A stretch of 8,103 nt of DNA, taken from Caldilineae bacterium (GTDB lineage: Bacteria; Chloroflexota; Anaerolineae; J102). This document shows, piece by piece, positions 1 to 7,700 of this stretch. The translations under genes were made by a program, and so were the position numbers. The notes under the pieces are model-generated. The model was not told the DNA's origin, did no database searches, and was given only the letters and a program-made list of their open reading frames with translations. The number at the start of each line of letters is the position of its first letter. Positions within the stretch are counted from its first letter, which is position 1. Location: NCBI GenBank assembly GCA_003694905.1, contig RFJM01000316.1, positions 1-8,103 on the forward strand, in the 5' to 3' direction.

Positions 1-1
1 C

Positions 2-238
2 CCCACCGCCGTTCCCGCCCCAACTGTTGCCTATCCGCGCGGCCGCGTCACCGGCTATGTCTATCTGCGTCCTACGCCGAGTTCCCTCTCCCCCGTATCG
101 GCTACCCTTGTCCCCCAGGACACGATCGTCCGCATCCTGGAACAAAGGGGGGAGTGGGTACTTGTTCTCCTTCCCGGCGACGAGGGATCGGGCGCCACAG
201 GCTGGATTCCGGCGCGCTGGCTCCGCCCGGAACCCTGA
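2..238 (+). CDS. C-terminal part of a bacterial SH3 (SH3b) domain protein, 5' truncated
   Basis: This frame is open from the first bases of the window to a TGA at 236-238, giving 78 visible residues; the gene starts upstream. After a Pro/Ala-rich linker (residues 1-10, PTAVPAPTVA) there is an SH3b-like fold. It has a 'GYVYLRPTPSS' strand (residues 18-28), a 'VPQDTIVRILEQRGEWVLV' core (37-55) with the usual Gly-Glu-Trp turn, and a closing 'GWIPARWL' (67-74) typical of the last SH3b strand. Bacterial SH3 domains usually bind peptidoglycan or act as protein-binding modules in exported or membrane-anchored proteins; which applies here cannot be decided because the N-terminus is missing. The gene ends 35 bases before the GTPase start on the same strand, so the two are probably co-transcribed. 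The overlapping frame-1 reading from position 154 has no independent support. Confidence 0.75.
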   Translation, partial: PTAVPAPTVAYPRGRVTGYVYLRPTPSSLSPVSATLVPQDTIVRILEQRGEWVLVLLPGDEGSGATGWIPARWLRPEP

Positions 239-273
239 CCCCCCTCTCTTATTTCATCGGCAGGTATCATGCT

Positions 274-789
274 ATGGACGTGATGCAACGCAAGATCTGT
301 CTTCTGGGAGACTTCGCCGTCGGCAAGACCAGCCTGGTACGCCGCTTCGTCTACAACAAGTTCGAAGCCGACTACCTGGCTACCATAGGCGTGCACGTTA
401 GTCGCAAGGAAGTGAAGGTCGGGCTGGATCCGGCGCGGCGGGTGGCGCTGGTCATTTGGGACCTGGCCGGGGGGGAGACCTTCAGTCACATGGAGGAAGC
501 CTACTACCGCGGCAGCGCCGGTGCTCTGCTGGTGGCAGATGTCACGCGGCCTGATACCTTCGGCATGCTCAACACTTACGCCACAACCTTCATGCGTATC
601 AATCCCAACGCAGCGCTGGTGTTTGCTTTCAACAAGGTAGATTTGCAGCCCGACAATTCGGCCTACGCGGCCGCGGCCGAAGAACTGGCCACCCGCTGGC
701 AGGCACCCTACTACCTGACCAGTGCTCTCACCGGTGAGAGCGTGGAGGATGCATTCAAAACCCTGGCCGCTTCCTTGCTGGGCAACTAG
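274..789 (+). CDS. Small Ras/Rab-like GTPase
   Basis: A 171-residue single-domain P-loop GTPase, the usual length for a Ras/Rab G domain. Visible motifs are: P-loop GDFAVGKTS (residues 12-20); switch I TIGVH with the effector Thr37; G3 WDLAGGE (62-68); G4 NKVD (120-123); and G5 SAL (150-152). It should bind GTP and GDP in the cytoplasm and act as a molecular switch. Three positions are unusual. Ras Gln61 corresponds to Gly67, and Ras Gly12 and Gly13 correspond to Phe14 and Ala15, so GTP hydrolysis may be slow or use a different mechanism. There is no C-terminal cysteine for prenylation, as expected in bacteria. ATG 274 was chosen because it immediately precedes the first beta strand and has a weak AGGT at 262-265. 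An upstream in-frame ATG at 154 would overlap the SH3 gene and add residues with no family resemblance; ATG 283 is also possible. The neighbours suggest an operon with the SH3 gene and the regulator downstream. Confidence 0.93.
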   Translation: MDVMQRKICLLGDFAVGKTSLVRRFVYNKFEADYLATIGVHVSRKEVKVGLDPARRVALVIWDLAGGETFSHMEEAYYRGSAGALLVADVTRPDTFGMLNTYATTFMRINPNAALVFAFNKVDLQPDNSAYAAAAEELATRWQAPYYLTSALTGESVEDAFKTLAASLLGN

Positions 790-938
790 CCGTCAGGAAA
801 GACCGACGCAGCTCCGCCTTGGTCCTGATGAGCACATGAAGACATCGGATGCAACCCGACTTCGCACCCGCAGGGAAGACAAGGGCATATTCGTCGTCAT
901 CCGCTTCCTGTCAAGTTCCTTCGGGATGAAAGTCCGTC

Positions 939-943
939 GAGGA
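939..943 (+). promoter_or_regulatory. Ribosome binding site deciding the start of the PAS/winged-helix regulator
   Basis: GAGGA lies five bases upstream of ATG 949. The frame is open further upstream (from 829), but no ATG or GTG there is better placed, and the upstream translation is low-complexity and unlike a protein domain. This motif therefore supports the start at 949. Confidence 0.6.
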
Positions 944-948
944 ATATC

Positions 949-2859
949 ATGCCCGCGCTTGCACAGGCGTTGATCGGTTATGCCATTACCGACCGTTCCC
1001 TCCGCCTCGTCAGCATGTCGGAAGGATTTGGCAAGCTGGTAGATGGAGCGGAAAGGGGTATGTCCCTGGAAGACGTCCTGCTCATTTTTGTCGGGCAGGA
1101 ACACACGCTGCAGGATGTTCTGGAACTGCGGCTTCCCTACTGGTACGTACATGCTGTCGGCGCAGGCACTGCCCCCGATGAGCGCTATCTGGATGTGGTG
1201 GTCTTGCCCCACATGGAAGGCGCGCGAGTGGCAGGCTTGCTGGTGATGATCCAGGACGTCACTGCGGATATGAAGAGCCTGCAACGCTGGATTCAGGAGC
1301 GGAACGAATGGCTCTTGCAGCGACAGGCCGCGGCAGAAGACAGCCTGCTGGCCGGGACCATACCCGCCACAGCCCAGACCGCCGGCCTGCAGCAGATCTT
1401 CGCCCAGTATGGCATGATGTTCCTGGTGACCGATGAGGCGTTACAGATCCAGGAGGTGGGTCCAGCATTCGAAGCCTATCTGAATCGGCCGCTGCGAGGA
1501 CAGACACTCATCGAGGCGCTTCCCCTGCTGGCCGGCATCGAGCAGGAATTGCTGAGCATCGCTCGAGGCGAGGCAGCAGCCTGGCGGCTTCCAGGCTTTC
1601 GCCTCACGCTCGACGCGCCGGGCTTGTGCGATGTCGTCTTTCTGGCAAGGGCCGGGCGTCCCGGCCTGCTGCTGGCCGCCCGCCGTATGGATATCGAAGC
1701 TGCCATCGAACAGGCACTGCGCCAACAACGGAACGAGGCGACACTCCTCTACGAGAAGCTACAGGAACGGACACAGGCCTTGCATCAGGCCATGGAGCGG
1801 CTCAGCAATCTGGATCGCGAACGCCGCTCGCTAATGCACATCATGTTACATGATTTCCGTTCGGCGCTGGCCCAGGTGGCCGGGTATGCCGAATGGCTTG
1901 AGAGTAACCCTGCACCGGTCTCCGCCGAAGATGCCATCCCAGCCCTGCGCGCCATCCGTCAGGCTGCCGAGGCCATGAATGACCTGGTCGAGCGTGTAAG
2001 CACGGTAGATGAAGTCGAGCGCGCCCTGGACGAGATGTCGTGGCAGCGCGTGGCAGCGGACGCTTTCTTGGCCGAGGCCGTGGCGATGTGGCAGAGCGTG
2101 GCAGCCGATTCGGGTGTGAGCTTTCGCTACGAAGCTGACGAGTCTCTGCCCGCCATCCAGGGCGACGAGAGCCTGCTGCGCCGGGGGCTGGATTATCTGT
2201 TTCGGGCCTTGCTCGAGATCGTGAAGGGAGAACAGGCTGTGCTGGTGGTGCGGGCGACCGCGCGCAAGCCCTGGTGCCTGATTCGGGTCGAGGTCGAAAG
2301 TCTCTCGCCGCAACGGCATGGAGCCATCCTCCGCCCCCGGCTGGAGGGTCGTGATCGCGAGGCGTACTGGAACCTGGATCTTGCCATGGCGCGCCTCATC
2401 GTCGAAGGCCACGGCGGGCATTTCGTGGTGGAGGTAGAGCGAGGACGCCTGCGCCGCATCCAGTTCTGGTTGCTGCAGGAGGGAGGCCGTCCCCGAGCGC
2501 CGGAAGTCGACACAAGCACACCTGCATCCAGGCCGGCATCGCCCGAGCCCGAAGTGATCCTTCTTGGAGATGGTCTGCTACGCATACACACAGCCTCCGG
2601 CCGCGTGTGGCTGCGCGATCGTCCGCTGGAGCTCACGCCTTACGAATATCACCTATTGTTAGAACTGGCGCGGCACCCCGCACAGGCAGTACCCTACCGT
2701 AGACTGGTAGAAGCGGTCTGGGGATCGGAGCAGGATATTCCTCCGACCACGCTGCGGGTGCTGGTCTGGCGTGTGCGGCGCAGACTGGCGTCGGCGGGCG
2801 AGGAAGAACGACTGATTCGCACCGTGCGGGGCAGGGGGTACATGTTGGCACTGACCTGA
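949..2859 (+). CDS. PAS / HisKA / degenerate HATPase protein with C-terminal OmpR-type winged helix (probable one-component transcription regulator)
   Basis: 636 residues with no signal peptide or membrane segment, so cytoplasmic. In order: a PAS-like domain (about 8-108, ending in the PAC-like 'VMIQDVT'); a linker helix (108-135); a second PAS-like segment (about 145-245); a coiled coil (about 250-297); a HisKA-like segment with the H-box LHDFR, putative phospho-acceptor His301 (about 290-355); and an HATPase_c-like region (about 370-510). The last recalls the kinase fold through 'RLIVEGHGG' (482-490), but the N-box Asn is gone (YLFRA, 416-420), no DxGxG box is visible, and the GxGL box reads NLDL (476-479). 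A Pro-rich linker (512-535) leads to an OmpR/PhoB winged helix (about 537-636): LTPYEYHLLLEL (562-573), recognition helix TTLRVLVWRVRRRL (600-613), and wing RTVRGRGYM (624-632). There is no receiver domain. It probably binds DNA and is controlled through its PAS domains or a partner such as the adjacent GTPase (inference); autokinase activity looks unlikely. Confidence 0.88.
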   Translation: MPALAQALIGYAITDRSLRLVSMSEGFGKLVDGAERGMSLEDVLLIFVGQEHTLQDVLELRLPYWYVHAVGAGTAPDERYLDVVVLPHMEGARVAGLLVMIQDVTADMKSLQRWIQERNEWLLQRQAAAEDSLLAGTIPATAQTAGLQQIFAQYGMMFLVTDEALQIQEVGPAFEAYLNRPLRGQTLIEALPLLAGIEQELLSIARGEAAAWRLPGFRLTLDAPGLCDVVFLARAGRPGLLLAARRMDIEAAIEQALRQQRNEATLLYEKLQERTQALHQAMERLSNLDRERRSLMHIMLHDFRSALAQVAGYAEWLESNPAPVSAEDAIPALRAIRQAAEAMNDLVERVSTVDEVERALDEMSWQRVAADAFLAEAVAMWQSVAADSGVSFRYEADESLPAIQGDESLLRRGLDYLFRALLEIVKGEQAVLVVRATARKPWCLIRVEVESLSPQRHGAILRPRLEGRDREAYWNLDLAMARLIVEGHGGHFVVEVERGRLRRIQFWLLQEGGRPRAPEVDTSTPASRPASPEPEVILLGDGLLRIHTASGRVWLRDRPLELTPYEYHLLLELARHPAQAVPYRRLVEAVWGSEQDIPPTTLRVLVWRVRRRLASAGEEERLIRTVRGRGYMLALT

Positions 2860-2929
2860 GTCCGGTCGGCCCACGCGTGGCAGAGGTATTCGACGTAACT
2901 GCCATACCTGTCCCCGCCGAGGGCCAGGG

Positions 2930-2958
2930 ATGACAAGTTCGTCAATTGTGCGTATACT
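2930..2958 (+). promoter_or_regulatory. Sigma-70-like promoter for the lipoprotein gene
   Basis: The -35 hexamer ATGACA (2930-2935, five of six matches to TTGACA) is separated by exactly 17 bases from the -10 hexamer TATACT (2953-2958, five of six matches to TATAAT). Transcription would start near 2965, leaving a leader of about 69 bases before ATG 3034. The site is in the intergenic region between the regulator gene and the lipoprotein gene and is locally more AT-rich than its surroundings. It implies that the lipoprotein is transcribed independently of the upstream GTPase/regulator genes. Confidence 0.7.
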
Positions 2959-3020
2959 TACGTCATAAGGGAGCGAACCAGGCTCGTCCCCTCTTGTTTT
3001 TACACCAACCCTCATCCTGG

Positions 3021-3027
3021 AGGAGGT
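3021..3027 (+). promoter_or_regulatory. Strong Shine-Dalgarno site for the lipoprotein gene
   Basis: AGGAGGT lies six bases upstream of ATG 3034 and matches the anti-Shine-Dalgarno core almost completely. It fixes the start codon and suggests efficient translation, in contrast to the weak site in front of the GTPase. Confidence 0.8.
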
Positions 3028-3033
3028 TCCCCC

Positions 3034-4683
3034 ATGATCACACTCCAGTTTTCGCGAATCCCCCCTGGTTCGTGGCGCGCGGGTCGTGCTTTCGTGCTCA
3101 GATTGCTGGTAGCGGCGCTGTTGTTGGTGCTGTTTGCAGCCTGCGTGGCCGGCGGGGACAAAGCGGCCGAAAAGACCCCCCCGTCCGAGGAAGATCTGGT
3201 CAAGGTGGAGAGCATTGATGTCATGCTGTTAGAATCCTTCCCGGTGCAGGTGCGCGCGCTCGTCGGTGGCACCCTGGCCGACGACTGCACCGAACTCGAC
3301 GACATTCTCACGCGTCTCGAGGGCACCACCTTTGTCCTGACGCCCGTGGCCGCGCGTGCCGACACCGGCTCCTGCAGCAACGAACCTCAGCCCTTCCAGA
3401 AGATCGTGCCGCTCGAAGCTGTAGGGTTGACCGCGGGCGTATACGAGGTGAGAATCGGCGATAGAAGCACGACTTTCGAACTGCAGGTGGACAACGTGCT
3501 CCCCGAAGAGAACGCCCATGTGGATAGTGTGACCGAGACCGCACCCGCGGAGACCGACCTTTTCCCACCTGCCGCTTTTGCCGCACAACTGGTGCTGGCG
3601 CAGGATCTTGCTGTGCCTTCCGACCAGATCGAGATCGTGGCCGTGACACCCAGAGACTGGCCCGACCGCTGTCTGGGATTGGCAGCCGCGGGCGAACAGT
3701 GTGCGGCCACCCTTACCCACGGCTACGAGATCATCCTGGCCTATCAGGCCCGAACGTATGTTTATCGCAGCGACACCACGGGTGAGATCGTGCGCGCGGA
3801 ACCCCCGCCCGAGGCCAATCCCATCCCTCCGGCTCCTCCCGAGGAAGCGGCCACTGCTACCCCGACCGCCGTGGTCGAGAACTGTACCAATATCGCCGTG
3901 TTCCGCCGCGACATCACCGTACCCGACCGCACCCGCCTCAAGGCCAATGTCTCGTTCGTCAAGAGCTGGCGGCTGCTCAATGCAGGTACCTGCACCTGGA
4001 CGACCGACTATGCCGTCGTATTCGCCGGAGGCGACCGGATGGGAGGACCGGACATGGTGCCTCTGCCCAAGGAGGTTCCCCCCGGTACCACAGTAGCCAT
4101 CTCTGTGCCCCTTGTGGCGCCCTCCAAGCGCGGCACCTATCGCGGGAACTGGAAACTGCGCAGCCCTTCAGGCGAGCTTTTCGGGATCGGCAAGAAAGGC
4201 AAAGATCCTTTCTGGGTCGTCATCACCGTAGTTCGCAGCAGCAAGGCCGCGAAAAAAGTCCCGGCCTCCATCTCGGGTGTGGTCTGGCATGATCTCTGTG
4301 CCGGCAACGGGGAAGGCGAACTGGTGCCCACCACAGCGCCGCCGGGCTGTGTCCCCGCGGCGGACGGTGGTTACATCGCCAACGGTATCTTCGAGGAAGG
4401 CGAGCCTCTTATCTTCGGCATGGAGGTTTCCCTCGGCCGCGGCCCCTGTCCCTCGACGGGGCTAGCCACCACCATTGCCGAGGCCGGCGGTCGCTACACC
4501 TTCGACGATCTCGAACCGGGCACCTACTGCGTCTCCATCGATCCCGATTCGGCACACAACCGCCCCATCTTTATCCCCGGCGCCTGGTCTACGCCTCCCG
4601 GCGGCGCGCAGACCGTCACCCTGAATGCCGGCGACCGGCTCATGGATGTCAATTTCGGCTGGGACTATCAGTTCGCGCCGTAA
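3034..4683 (+). CDS. Multidomain surface lipoprotein with NBR1-type Ig-like and SdrD-B/Cna-B-like domains
   Basis: 549 residues. The N-terminus has basic residues (Arg15, Arg18, Arg23), a hydrophobic stretch (24-34) and a lipobox-like LFAAC with Cys37 as the likely lipidated residue, so the protein is probably membrane-anchored facing outward; Phe at -3 is less usual than Leu. Domains in order: a beta-rich domain (about 55-153); a second small domain (about 180-255) with 'WPDRCLG' and 'HGYEIILAYQARTYVYRSD'; a Pro/Ala/Thr-rich linker (256-281); an NBR1-type Ig-like domain (about 283-400) with FVKSWRLLNAGTCTW (308-322), VPPGTTV (348-354) and GTYRGNWKLRSPSGELFG (367-384); and an SdrD-B/Cna-B-like domain (about 412-545) with ISGVVWHD, GIFEEGEPLIFGMEVSL and YTFDDLEPGTYCVSID. 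Ten cysteines follow Cys37, mostly in close pairs, suiting disulfides outside the cytoplasm. No enzyme motif is visible; a binding or structural role at the surface is likely. It has its own promoter and a strong ribosome binding site, and converges on the C25 peptidase gene. Confidence 0.85.
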   Translation: MITLQFSRIPPGSWRAGRAFVLRLLVAALLLVLFAACVAGGDKAAEKTPPSEEDLVKVESIDVMLLESFPVQVRALVGGTLADDCTELDDILTRLEGTTFVLTPVAARADTGSCSNEPQPFQKIVPLEAVGLTAGVYEVRIGDRSTTFELQVDNVLPEENAHVDSVTETAPAETDLFPPAAFAAQLVLAQDLAVPSDQIEIVAVTPRDWPDRCLGLAAAGEQCAATLTHGYEIILAYQARTYVYRSDTTGEIVRAEPPPEANPIPPAPPEEAATATPTAVVENCTNIAVFRRDITVPDRTRLKANVSFVKSWRLLNAGTCTWTTDYAVVFAGGDRMGGPDMVPLPKEVPPGTTVAISVPLVAPSKRGTYRGNWKLRSPSGELFGIGKKGKDPFWVVITVVRSSKAAKKVPASISGVVWHDLCAGNGEGELVPTTAPPGCVPAADGGYIANGIFEEGEPLIFGMEVSLGRGPCPSTGLATTIAEAGGRYTFDDLEPGTYCVSIDPDSAHNRPIFIPGAWSTPPGGAQTVTLNAGDRLMDVNFGWDYQFAP

Positions 4684-4707
4684 GCTGCAGGCCCGCTCGC
4701 ACCATAG

Positions 4708-7700
4708 CTAGCGCGATCTGCGCTGACTGGGCAGAAAGACGTGCAGGCCGTACCGGCTGTGCAGGTCGTAGAGAAAAACGGTGTCGCCGGCACCGGGTCG
4801 GGTTACAACCACATAGTACTGGCCCGAGGCGGGAGCCTGCCAGAGGAGCCTGGTACCGCTCGCATCCCCCAGGGAGCGGGCCATTTCCACGCCCTTGGCG
4901 TCGTAGATAAGCAGCATGGTCTGCCCGCCCTTGCTCAGGTTGTCGGTGTAGAAGAGGTAGCTGCTCCCGGCCTGTGCGCTGAAGAGGAACCAATCCTGCT
5001 CGCCCGCGCGGCTGTAGCTCAGGTCGGGCAGATCGGCGGGGACGGAGAGGGAAGCTGCCGTGGTTGCCAGGTCGTTGGGCTCCAGAGGGTCGTCCCCCGC
5101 AATGAGGATGGTAATGGGCTGGCTGGTATTGTTGGTGAGATTGTCGTCGGGCCAGTCGCTGTGCAGCGTGGCCTGCACCTGTGTGCGCAAAGCCGTGTTG
5201 CCCGCCACACCATCCACGGTGATGGCCCCCGCGGCACCAACCGGCAGTGAGGGCAGGTGGAAGACAAGAGGATAGGAGGATTGCTGTGTGGTTGCGGGAT
5301 CCGTAGAAGTCCAGGAGAGAGCCTGAATGGCGCTGGGCAGAGGGAGGGTGATGGCCACACCTGTTGCATCGCCCGGACCGACGTTGGTGAATTTCACCAT
5401 CGCCGAGAAAAGGTCACCCGCGGCCAGGGCCTGCGTGCTAGCGGCGACGAGTCCCACGGAGGCATCGGCCGCCGCGAGTTCGAGCCAACGCGGCATTGTC
5501 TCGTTGTTGGTGAGATCGCCATCGGGCCAGCCGGAGGTAACCGTGGCGGTGATGAGGTATCGGTTCTGGGGCAGAGCTGCCGGCAGGGTGCCGGTGACCG
5601 TAAGCGTGGCGCTCTGGCCCGCACCCAGGGTGCCGAGGGTGAAGCTGACGGGTAGGCCGGCGCCGATCTGCACGGGACCAAGATCACTGGTGGCTTCCAG
5701 GTTCTGCAACGGCGGGAGACCGGCGGAAACGACGACCTCGGGCGCGGCCATGGGACCGGTATTGAGCAGACCAAAGCGCAGCACCACGTCATCGCCCTGC
5801 GCCAGGGGCATGGCGGGCGCTTCCTCCAGAGTGATGGAGACGTCGTTGGTGGCCAGGGCCAAGCGTAGCGCGGGATCACCGAGCAGGCCGAAGGTGTCGA
5901 TAAGATCGTGGAAGACGCCGTTGGTGTCGCCCGTGTACAGGGCGATTTTGCCGGCAGTAGTTAGCGGGCCCAGGGTGCGCTCGCCCTGCTCGAAGAGGGT
6001 GCGATAGAAGCCCTGATGCATGTAGTCGTGACCGTGGGCCACACCCAGCCCCGTCGCTGCCCACGATGCCACGGCGCCACCGCCGGCGTTGCGTACCAGT
6101 TCTTCGGCCAGCGCGTCGCTGGCGACTTCGTGGAAGCGCCCGTCGAGACAGGTCATGGAAAGCTGCACGGGCAGGCGACCGCCGTTGCCCAGCGCGGCTG
6201 CATCTGTGGCCCGGAACAGAAATTCCGAGGCCCAATGCTGCACCTGGCCATGACCGATGTAGTTGGTGATCAGGGCTCCCTGGTTGAACGCCGCGATGAT
6301 GGCATTCCGGGCATTGATGGGAGAGCTGTAGTTGACACCGAGATAGATCTTCTGCCTGTAGGGTGTGTACAGATCCGGCACCAGTTGGTCGGCCACCTTG
6401 TCCGACAGGGCCGCGAAGTCGCCGGCGATGTCGGCGTTGTCCGCAATGAAGACGTTGCGCATGGCCCAATCTCCCGGTGGCGGGCTCTGTTCGTAGTTGA
6501 TGGTCTTGTTGACCAACGTGGTGACTTCGGCCACACTGTTGGCGGGGAAGCGCCCGATGAAGAGATCGGGAAGGATGTCGGAGCCGGATACGGTGACCAG
6601 GCGGTTGTCGGTGGCGGTTTCGCGGATGAAGGGGTCTACGACATCGAGGTAGGGAGGGATCCAGTTCCGGTGCTGGCCGCCGAGATAGTTGAGATAATCG
6701 TAGGTGCCATCGCCGACCAGGAGGACATAGGCCGGAGCCGGAGCCTGCCAGTAATGATAAGCGTAGTCGAGGAAATCGCGAATTGCCTCGGGTGAGAGTT
6801 CGCCGTTGTTGAATTCGTCGTAGATGTCCTGTACGTCGATAACGAGCACCTCGTAACCCTGGGAACGTCGATATTGGGCCAGTGGCTCGATAGCGTCGCG
6901 GAAGTCGGCATGGGTGATGATGAGGTAGTCGGCACGGTTGCCCGCGGAGTGTAGGTTGGAGAAGGTGTCGCCTACGATGCGCTGCGGTCTCAGTGGCTCG
7001 GCCTCGGGCCAGATGAGATAGCGGGCCGTACCCGCGGCGTTGTCGCTGAAGAGATAGGCACTGTCCTGGACCTGCCCGTTGAGAAGGCGCACGGGCTCCT
7101 CCGCCTGGGTGACATCCAGCCCCATCAGCGGGGAAGTGCCGAAGCCGGCAACCTGAAAACGGGCCCGACCGGCAAAGGTGTGTTCGAAGATCAGGTGGCC
7201 GTCCTGAGCCATGAGAGAGCGCGGATAGCGCAGTTCGAATCGGTTGAGATAGGCCGAATCACTGGGCGCACCGGTGTCGTTGGTGGCGGTGATACGAAGG
7301 ATGTTGTTCCCATCTGCCAGCAAAGAGGCGCTGAAGGGATAGGTGGCGTCCAGTTCCGCCTGCCCATCCCATTCGCCCGTACCGATCTGGGTGCCGTTGA
7401 TGGAGAGGCGGACCCGATGGTCAGGGGAGATGTTGAAATAGGTGGTAGAACCGCGCAGAACGACCCTCAGCTCGGCCTGACCGCTGGCCAGGGGGTTCGC
7501 CAGGGGGGCATCGAGACTCAGGGTGGGGATGTTGGGCCGGGTGCCTACGTTGTAGCGCTGCCAGTACCAGCGGTCCGCCTGGCCTGTGGCGGGCAGAGAG
7601 CTGATGTAGTAATCGTTTTCCTCGAACTGAACGCGGGCCATATAGGTGGTGACCGGCGTGCCCCCCAGGCCGGGATTTACGTCTCTGGTGGTCATGCGCC

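Noticed and set aside
154..273. N-terminal extension of the GTPase starting at ATG 154
   Set aside because: It overlaps the SH3 gene in another frame, its residues do not resemble any GTPase N-terminus, and the G domain begins right after ATG 274.
861..891. Possible promoter in the gap before the regulator (TTCGCA ... CATATT)
   Set aside because: Both boxes are poor matches and the 19-base spacer is too long, so it is not distinguishable from background.
722..973. Possible small gene spanning the end of the GTPase and the start of the regulator
   Set aside because: It overlaps both neighbours, has Arg/Ser-rich content typical of an out-of-frame reading of GC-rich DNA, and shows no ribosome binding site or domain.
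2871..2880. Perfect 10-base palindrome CCACGCGTGG just after the regulator stop
   Set aside because: Several 10-base palindromes are expected by chance in 8 kb, and there is no T-run to make it a terminator.
2878..2909. Interleaved inverted repeats TGGCAG/CTGCCA and AGGTAT/ATACCT downstream of the regulator
   Set aside because: The two stems overlap at one base, have 14-15-base loops and no poly-T, so there is no good case for a terminator or structured RNA.
4071..4082. Second copy of GGAGGTTCCCCC, identical to the ribosome-binding region at 3022-3033
   Set aside because: It is simply the coding sequence for the KEVPPG stretch of the Ig-like domain and is not followed by a start codon; the match is coincidental.
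5327..6795. Long plus-strand open frames opposite the C25 peptidase gene (5327-6007, 6016-6795)
   Set aside because: They lie antisense to a clearly recognisable peptidase, show no domain or ribosome binding site, and are the usual by-product of GC-rich codon bias.
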